Below, one piece after another: positions 56,337 through 61,811 of a stretch of 61,811 nucleotides of DNA. The position numbers and the translations under genes are program-made. This DNA comes from Bacillota bacterium (GTDB taxonomy: Bacteria; Bacillota_I; Bacilli_A; Acholeplasmatales; Acholeplasmataceae). The stretch lies in assembly GCA_018817915.1 (NCBI GenBank), contig JAHISX010000004.1, forward strand, positions 1 through 61,811. Direction: 5' to 3'. Numbering within the stretch: position 1 is the stretch's first letter; each line of letters opens with the position of its first letter. The notes beneath the pieces were generated by a model. That model had not been told where the DNA came from and did no database searches. It was given only the letters and a program-made list of their open reading frames with translations.

Positions 56337-57584
56337 ATGAACTTAAAAATGTCCGATCCCATGATCGATGAAATCATTCTAAAAGAAAGAAACAGACAAG
56401 AGCAACACATTGAACTGATTGCATCAGAAAACTTTGTTTCAGATGCAGTATTAGAGGCTCAAGGATCTATTTTAACGAACAAGTATGCTGAGGGGTATCC
56501 GAAAAAAAGATACTATGGCGGCTGTGAATTTGTTGATGAAATAGAAACTTTGGCGATTGAAAGATTAAAGAAACTATTCAATGCAAACTATGTTAATGTT
56601 CAACCACATTCTGGATCTCAAGCGAATATGGCTGTTTATCAAGCATTGCTTAAACCTGGTGACACGATTTTAGGTATGTCTTTAAGTGAAGGTGGTCACC
56701 TAACACACGGTTTCCATTTAAATTTCTCAGGAAAATTTTATCATTCAGCTTTTTATGGTGTTGATGAAAAAACTGAAATGATTGATTATGATAAAGTGCT
56801 TGAAATTGCTAAAGAAATCAAACCACAATTAATTATTGCTGGGGCAAGTGCATATTCAAGAATCATTGATTTCAAAAGATTTAGAGAGATAGCTGATGAA
56901 GTAGGAGCTTATTTACTTGTTGATATGGCGCACATTGCAGGGTTAGTAGCTGCAGGTGTTCACCCTTCTCCAATGGCATATGCTCATGCAGTTTCATCAA
57001 CAACACATAAAACGTTAAGAGGTCCTCGTGGAGGGATCATACTTACAAACATTGAAGAAGTTGCAAAGAAAATAGATAAAGCAGTTTTCCCTGGAATTCA
57101 AGGTGGCCCATTAATGCATGTTATTGCAGCCAAAGCCGTGGCTTTTGAAGAAGCTTTGTCTGATTCATTTATTGAATATCAAAAACAAGTGGTTAAAAAT
57201 GCAAAAGTTTTATCTGATGAGATGACTAAATTAGGATTCAGAGTGATAAGCGGAGGTACCGACAATCATTTAATGCTTATTGATGTCAAAGGCCGTTATG
57301 GTATCACGGGACTTGATGCTGAAAATCTACTGCATAAAGTAAATATTACATGTAATAAAAATGGTGTTCCTTTTGATAAAGAAAAACCAGCGTATGCAAG
57401 TGGCATTCGTCTAGGGACTCCTGCAGTAACAACTAGAGGATTCAAAGAAAAAGAAATGTTACTTGTGGCTTCATTGATTAATCAAACCATGGCAAATAGA
57501 GACAATGAAGAAAAATTAGAAGAAATAAAGAATCAAGTGATTGAACTCACAAGAAGATTTCCATTATACACGAAGGGAGTATAA
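56337..57584 (+). CDS. glyA: Serine hydroxymethyltransferase
   Basis: The 415-residue PLP enzyme converts serine and THF to glycine and methylene-THF, the entry to the folD/fhs pool. It has [36 protein letters not shown] and the PLP lysine in [25 protein letters not shown] precedes the ATG. rnfC starts 3 nt after the stop, so the two are very likely co-transcribed. Confidence 0.97.
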   Translation: MNLKMSDPMIDEIILKERNRQEQHIELIASENFVSDAVLEAQGSILTNKYAEGYPKKRYYGGCEFVDEIETLAIERLKKLFNANYVNVQPHSGSQANMAVYQALLKPGDTILGMSLSEGGHLTHGFHLNFSGKFYHSAFYGVDEKTEMIDYDKVLEIAKEIKPQLIIAGASAYSRIIDFKRFREIADEVGAYLLVDMAHIAGLVAAGVHPSPMAYAHAVSSTTHKTLRGPRGGIILTNIEEVAKKIDKAVFPGIQGGPLMHVIAAKAVAFEEALSDSFIEYQKQVVKNAKVLSDEMTKLGFRVISGGTDNHLMLIDVKGRYGITGLDAENLLHKVNITCNKNGVPFDKEKPAYASGIRLGTPAVTTRGFKEKEMLLVASLINQTMANRDNEEKLEEIKNQVIELTRRFPLYTKGV

Positions 57585-57587
57585 CTG

Positions 57588-58883
57588 ATGATTGCAAAAA
57601 CGAAATATATTCCAGATGGTAAAAAAGAATTAAAAAAATTACCAATTTTACACTATTTAGACGCAAACTTTCTTTATTATCCAGTCACAAGCGCACGATG
57701 CCCAGAAGGCGAAACGTGCGTTAGAGGTGGACAATTTGTTAAAATAGGCGAAGTTATTGGAACAAGAAAAGGTGCATTTTTTGAGCAACCTATGCACGCT
57801 ACTGTGAGTGGCGAAGTCAAAGGTTATGAAAAAAGAATTGATCAAAGTGGTAAAGTTGTTGATTGTCTTATTGTAAAAAACGATAAAAAATATAACCTAC
57901 ATCCATCAGTCGTCGATAGAACTGATGCTGAAATTGATGCTTTAAGCAAAGAAGATTATATTGAAATTATAAAAGAAGCTGGTTTAGTTGGTCTTGGTGG
58001 TAGTGCCTTTCCATCATATATTAAACTACAAACAAAAGATCAGATTAACGTTGTTATTGCTAATGGTGTTGAATGTGAACCTTATTTAATTGCAGACTAT
58101 AGTTTAGTTATGAATCAACCACAAGAAGTCATTCAAGGTTTAATTTATGCGATGAAAGCGAGTGGAGCTGCTCGTGGGGTTATTGCAATTAAGAAAAAGT
58201 ACACCGAAATTAAAGAAAGACTTGAATTTAGTCTAAAACAATTTACACAATATCATATCGAAGTCATTTCTGTTGGTAACCATTATCCACAAGGATGGGA
58301 ACTAGATATGATTAATCGTGCCGTTGGCATCAAAATTCCCCAAGGCGAACTACTTTCAAAATATGGAGTCTTAAATTTTAATGTTTCAACATTACAAAGT
58401 ATATATAATGCTGTTAAAAAAAGATTACCTGTATTAGAAAGATTATTTACAATTAGCGGAAATGGTGTTCACAATTCTAGTTTTAGAGCAAGAATAGGCA
58501 CTCAAATTCCAGAACTTATTGAATTAGCTGGTGGTTATAAGGATGTTGAGATTCCTAAAGTACTTATTTTAGGTGGTCCAATGATGGGAACCAATGTTCA
58601 AAGAGATGACATTGTCATGACGCACACATCAACAAGTTTGATTGTTCTCAATGAAGAAGTTAGAATTGAAGAACCATGTATCCATTGTGCTTCATGTGTT
58701 TATTCATGCCCAGTATCAATTCAGCCAACTCAAATTATGAATGCTTATAAGGTCAAGGATAAAGATGCCTTGAAGATGTTAGAAGTCAATAAATGTATAG
58801 AATGTGGATTATGTTCATATGTATGTCCATCAAAGATTCATTTGACTGATTATATGCGTTTAGGCAAACGCTTAGTACGGTAG
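57588..58883 (+). CDS. rnfC: Rnf complex subunit C (NADH/ferredoxin-linked electron input)
   Basis: The 431-residue peripheral subunit has the barrel-like N-terminal domain, the nucleotide/flavin region GLVGLGGSAFPSYIKL and NGVECEPYL, and two 4Fe-4S ferredoxin motifs, CIHCASCVYSCP and CIECGLCSYVCPSK. It passes electrons between NAD(H) and the membrane part of the complex. rnfD follows 9 nt downstream. Confidence 0.96.
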   Translation: MIAKTKYIPDGKKELKKLPILHYLDANFLYYPVTSARCPEGETCVRGGQFVKIGEVIGTRKGAFFEQPMHATVSGEVKGYEKRIDQSGKVVDCLIVKNDKKYNLHPSVVDRTDAEIDALSKEDYIEIIKEAGLVGLGGSAFPSYIKLQTKDQINVVIANGVECEPYLIADYSLVMNQPQEVIQGLIYAMKASGAARGVIAIKKKYTEIKERLEFSLKQFTQYHIEVISVGNHYPQGWELDMINRAVGIKIPQGELLSKYGVLNFNVSTLQSIYNAVKKRLPVLERLFTISGNGVHNSSFRARIGTQIPELIELAGGYKDVEIPKVLILGGPMMGTNVQRDDIVMTHTSTSLIVLNEEVRIEEPCIHCASCVYSCPVSIQPTQIMNAYKVKDKDALKMLEVNKCIECGLCSYVCPSKIHLTDYMRLGKRLVR

Positions 58884-58892
58884 GAGGAAATT

Positions 58893-59975
58893 ATGCAAGC
58901 AATTAAACAAACTAGCCCGTATGTTCGCAAGAACGTGAGTACCAAACGCATGATGATCGATGTTCTAATCGCCTTAATTCCAGTCGTTGCCTTCTCGATT
59001 TATCGTTTTGGATGGGATGCAGTCATTAGAATACTTGTATCACTTGTATTAATGATTGGATTTGAAGCGTTAATCTTTGGAATGATGCAAAAGACAAAGA
59101 AAACAGATGTAACATTCAAAGATAGACTAAAATCAAAGTATAGTAATTATACAATTAATAATGTGACTGCTCCTGCAGTCAGTGCTGTTATATTTGCAAT
59201 GTTAATGCCATCAAAAATGCCAATTTATGCAGTTGCAGTTGGGGCTATATTTGCCATCGTTGTTGTCAAGATGATGTTTGGTGGATTAGGCGGCAACATT
59301 TTCAACGTTGCTGCAGCTGGTCGTAGATTCGTATCCCTCGCTTTAACTGGCATGTTTGCAGGTGTTTATGTAGGCGTTGATGCCATTGCTGGTGTAACAC
59401 CCTTGACTGCGTTAAAGAATGGTATGGAACTTCCTGCATTATTGCACAGCTATCCTATCATTGATCTTATTACGGGTAACATTCCTGGAACAATGGGTGA
59501 AATCAGTGCAATCGCTATCTTAATAGGTCTTGCTTATTTATTAATAAGAAGAACGGCGGATTATAGACTTGTTGTATCTACTTTAAGTACCTTCTTAATC
59601 TTAATAACTTTAATTGGCCTCAAGGTTTATCCTGACCAATGGTTTGAATTTGTATTATATAACCTATTTTCAGGTGGATTATTATTTGGTATTGCCTTCA
59701 TGGTTACTGATCCAGTAACTGCTCCAGTCACTAGACCTGGTCGTTGGTTATATGGACTATTGATTGGATCATTAATTGTTTTAATCAGAACATTTGGGGC
59801 TTATGCAGAAGGTGTAGCAGCTGGATTGTTATTTGCTAACATGTTTGTGCCATTGATTGATTATCCTAAATGGTCAACAAATAAAATTAGACCAAGATTC
59901 TTAATTGGGTATGCTGTAATCTTAATTATTATGGGACTCATTGTTTACTTTGGTGCAGGAGGTGTTGTTCTATGA
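58893..59975 (+). CDS. rnfD: Rnf complex subunit D
   Basis: The 360-residue membrane protein has about ten helices, with GGLGGNIFNVAAAGRRFVS and MVTDPVTAPVTRPGRWLYG. Family members carry covalent FMN on Thr of a S/T-G-A-T motif before P-L; here the site reads AIAGVTPLTAL. The Thr is kept but the surroundings differ. SD TAGGAGG precedes the ATG, and rnfG overlaps the end by 4 nt. Confidence 0.95.
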   Translation: MQAIKQTSPYVRKNVSTKRMMIDVLIALIPVVAFSIYRFGWDAVIRILVSLVLMIGFEALIFGMMQKTKKTDVTFKDRLKSKYSNYTINNVTAPAVSAVIFAMLMPSKMPIYAVAVGAIFAIVVVKMMFGGLGGNIFNVAAAGRRFVSLALTGMFAGVYVGVDAIAGVTPLTALKNGMELPALLHSYPIIDLITGNIPGTMGEISAIAILIGLAYLLIRRTADYRLVVSTLSTFLILITLIGLKVYPDQWFEFVLYNLFSGGLLFGIAFMVTDPVTAPVTRPGRWLYGLLIGSLIVLIRTFGAYAEGVAAGLLFANMFVPLIDYPKWSTNKIRPRFLIGYAVILIIMGLIVYFGAGGVVL

Positions 59976-60568
59976 GAAAATTATTAGAAAAACCACTTTT
60001 CCATTACACACTTGTCTTAGCAATGGTTTCTTTGGTTTGTGGATTTGCTATTGGCGGAGTTAATGCAATTACTCAACCTATTATTGAAAACAATGTCATA
60101 GAAGCTACCAATGCAGCTTATATTAGTGTATTACCTGGTTACGCAAGCTCAAATGAGTTAAGTATCATTGGAGATCCTGCGTCAATTCAAAATAAACTTG
60201 AAGGTAAGGATGCTTCTGGTCAAACAATTGGTTACATTTATAAAGCTTATGGAACAAATAGATTTGGATCTATGCTAATTGTTGTTGGCATTGATAATTC
60301 GGGGATTATTACTGGAGCAGAATTCATAACCATTAATCAAACATATCAAGTAAATGGTACAAGAACAAATTTATCATTATATATTGGATCGTCCATTACA
60401 GATCTTATACCAAATGGAGATATCATTACTGGAGCAACATTCAGTTTGGTTTTAGCTCAATCATTACTCGCTGATATTGCGACTGCATATGGAAATACAC
60501 AAATCAATTTAAATCATTCATTAGACATTGATTCTTCAATACTGCAAAGTGAGGTGGCTGTTCGATGA
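59972..60568 (+). CDS. rnfG: Rnf complex subunit G (FMN-binding)
   Basis: The 198-residue protein has one membrane helix (about 11-33) and an extracytoplasmic FMN-binding domain. The flavinylation motif DIITGATFS is canonical, with Thr in G-A-T. It carries electrons on the outer face. It overlaps rnfD and rnfE by 4 nt each. Confidence 0.94.
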   Translation: MRKLLEKPLFHYTLVLAMVSLVCGFAIGGVNAITQPIIENNVIEATNAAYISVLPGYASSNELSIIGDPASIQNKLEGKDASGQTIGYIYKAYGTNRFGSMLIVVGIDNSGIITGAEFITINQTYQVNGTRTNLSLYIGSSITDLIPNGDIITGATFSLVLAQSLLADIATAYGNTQINLNHSLDIDSSILQSEVAVR

Positions 60569-61257
60569 CAGAAACAAAAAAAGTTCCAGCTAAAAAAGCT
60601 GTTTTAGAAAACAGTGAACCATCACTTTGGGAAATATTCACAAAAGGTATTTTAAAAGAAAATGGATTGTTTGTCATGGTATTAGGAATGTGCCCTGCAC
60701 TTGCTGTCACAGCAACGTTTGAAGGAGCATTCGGTATGAGTGTACTTGTTGTTTTAGTGTTGACACTAACAAATATTACAATTTCTGCGATCAGAAAACT
60801 TATTCCAAATACTGTTCGTATTCCAGTATATGTCATCATCATTGCAACAGAAGTAACAATTCTTAAGATGTTAGTGAGTGCATTTGCACCAGCTTTAGAT
60901 AAAGAATTAGGTATCTTTATTGCTCTGATAACAGTGAACTGTATCATTTTAGGTAGAGCAGAATCATTTGCTTCCAAAAATAATGTTGTACGATCAGCAC
61001 TTGATGGCTTCGGTGTGGCACTAGGTTTTGGTCTTGCACTATCAGTGATTGGTCTCGTAAGAGAATTTTTAGGAACAGGCATGCTTGTTTTAGGCAAAAC
61101 ATTGCCTCTTGGATTTGAATATACAATATTTCAAAATGCTGGTTTAGATACATATGCATTTTCAATTTTAGTACAACCCCCAGGAGCATTTCTCGTCATT
61201 GGATTCCTACTTGCTGGCATCACTGCCTTCCGTCAAAGAAAGGAGGCTAAGAAATAA
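60565..61257 (+). CDS. rnfE: Rnf complex subunit E
   Basis: The 230-residue protein has six membrane helices, with GILKENGLFVMVLGMCPALAV at the start (one conserved Cys) and NCIILGRAESFASKN. RnfE and RnfA are inverted-topology relatives that hold an iron-sulfur centre in the membrane. SD GTGAGGTGG precedes the ATG. rnfA overlaps by 1 nt (TAATG). Confidence 0.95.
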   Translation: MTETKKVPAKKAVLENSEPSLWEIFTKGILKENGLFVMVLGMCPALAVTATFEGAFGMSVLVVLVLTLTNITISAIRKLIPNTVRIPVYVIIIATEVTILKMLVSAFAPALDKELGIFIALITVNCIILGRAESFASKNNVVRSALDGFGVALGFGLALSVIGLVREFLGTGMLVLGKTLPLGFEYTIFQNAGLDTYAFSILVQPPGAFLVIGFLLAGITAFRQRKEAKK

Positions 61258-61811
61258 TGAGCTTACTAGCAATATTAATTTCTGCAATGTTGATCAATAA
61301 CATTGTATTGATGCAGTTTTTAGGATTATGTTCATTCTTCGGAGTCTCAACCAAGATGAAATCTGTTGTTGGTATGGGTTTAGCTGTTATTGTTGTTACT
61401 TTATTAGCCGCAGTTATTACTTATCCATTATACAAATATGTATTAGTACCATTAAATATTCAATACATTGATACAATTGCCTTTATTTTAGTCATTGCAT
61501 CACTTGTTCAATTAACAGAACTAGTCATTAAGAAATTTAGTGAAAGTTTATATAAGGCATTAGGTGTTTATTTACCTTTAATCGCCAGTAATTGTGCTGT
61601 ATTAGGCGTTGCATTAACAAATGTTGCTACACCAAATACATATATTGAAGCTCTAACATTTGCATTAGGCTCAGGATTGGGTTATGCTTTAATTATCATA
61701 ACATTTACTGCAATGCGCATGAGATTAGATGCTGTTGCTGTACCTAAAGCACTTAAGGGAATGCCTATTGCTTTAATCACAGCAGGTCTTATGGCATTAG
61801 CATTTATGGGA
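61257..61811 (+). CDS. rnfA: Rnf complex subunit A (C-terminus outside window)
   Basis: The frame is open for 185 codons to the right edge; the family is about 190-195 residues, so only a few residues are missing. It has NNIVLMQFLGLCSFFGVS with the conserved Cys, and PLIASNCAVLGVAL. SD AAAGGAGG precedes the ATG. rnfB would be expected next, beyond the window. Confidence 0.95.
   Translation, partial: MSLLAILISAMLINNIVLMQFLGLCSFFGVSTKMKSVVGMGLAVIVVTLLAAVITYPLYKYVLVPLNIQYIDTIAFILVIASLVQLTELVIKKFSESLYKALGVYLPLIASNCAVLGVALTNVATPNTYIEALTFALGSGLGYALIIITFTAMRMRLDAVAVPKALKGMPIALITAGLMALAFMG

Overview
The window reads as a chromosomal segment, including the replication origin, of a free-living, wall-less, low-GC bacterium of the Mollicutes/Tenericutes type. 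The best guess is the Izemoplasmatales, with Acholeplasma-like relatives as the alternative. Supporting signs are the AT-rich sequence, a standard code (TGG for Trp, TGA as stop), the order rpmH-rnpA-yidC-jag next to dnaA-dnaN-S4-recF-gyrB-gyrA, many lipoproteins, no peptidoglycan genes, PduL for acetate formation and an Rnf complex. The taxonomy is an inference. No tRNA, rRNA, insertion sequence, prophage or CRISPR array was found.

Layout. (1) 1-11450, minus strand: one operon behind a consensus promoter with a cre-like operator. It encodes a sugar-type (CUT1) ABC importer (ATPase, two permeases, Ig-bearing binding lipoprotein), a staphylococcal-nuclease lipoprotein, and a very large Ig/OB-fold/lamin-tail lipoprotein that runs off the left edge. 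It looks like a surface system for cutting extracellular DNA and importing a product. (2) 11450-18110: asnS under a T-box, rmuC, a YiiX-like amidase, small membrane proteins, a one-domain HTH regulator and a DUF3494 (ice-binding-like) lipoprotein. (3) 18250-29830: origin region, with jag-yidC-rnpA-rpmH leftward and dnaA, dnaN, yaaA, recF, gyrB, gyrA rightward. (4) 29830-37255: envelope-glycan set, with an LtaS-like phosphotransferase, a DUF1361 protein, galE, a membrane protein, uppP, a DUF368/PopT undecaprenyl-phosphate transporter and galU.

(5) 37276-41280: serS under a T-box, a two-component system and a HIT protein. (6) 41300-50820: pduL, an HD hydrolase, rnmV, ksgA, ispE, spoVG, prs, pth and mfd, mostly overlapping or tightly spaced. 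(7) 50835-57584: an aminotransferase, fhs, folD, a purine-riboswitch-like leader with an unexplained structured extension, ppa, yebC and glyA, i.e. a one-carbon group with a purine-type RNA inside it. (8) 57588-61811: rnfC, D, G, E and the start of rnfA.

How it fits together: surface nucleases plus the importer would feed salvage; fhs/folD/glyA supply one-carbon units; prs supplies PRPP; PduL makes acetyl phosphate; Rnf couples ferredoxin and NAD to an ion gradient; the polyprenyl-phosphate genes point to a surface glycan in a cell without an evident wall. The least-explained items are the nuclease-importer operon, the RNA at 54668-54892, the terminator fused to the rnpA start, and the LtaS-like enzyme with Ser at the usual Thr nucleophile.
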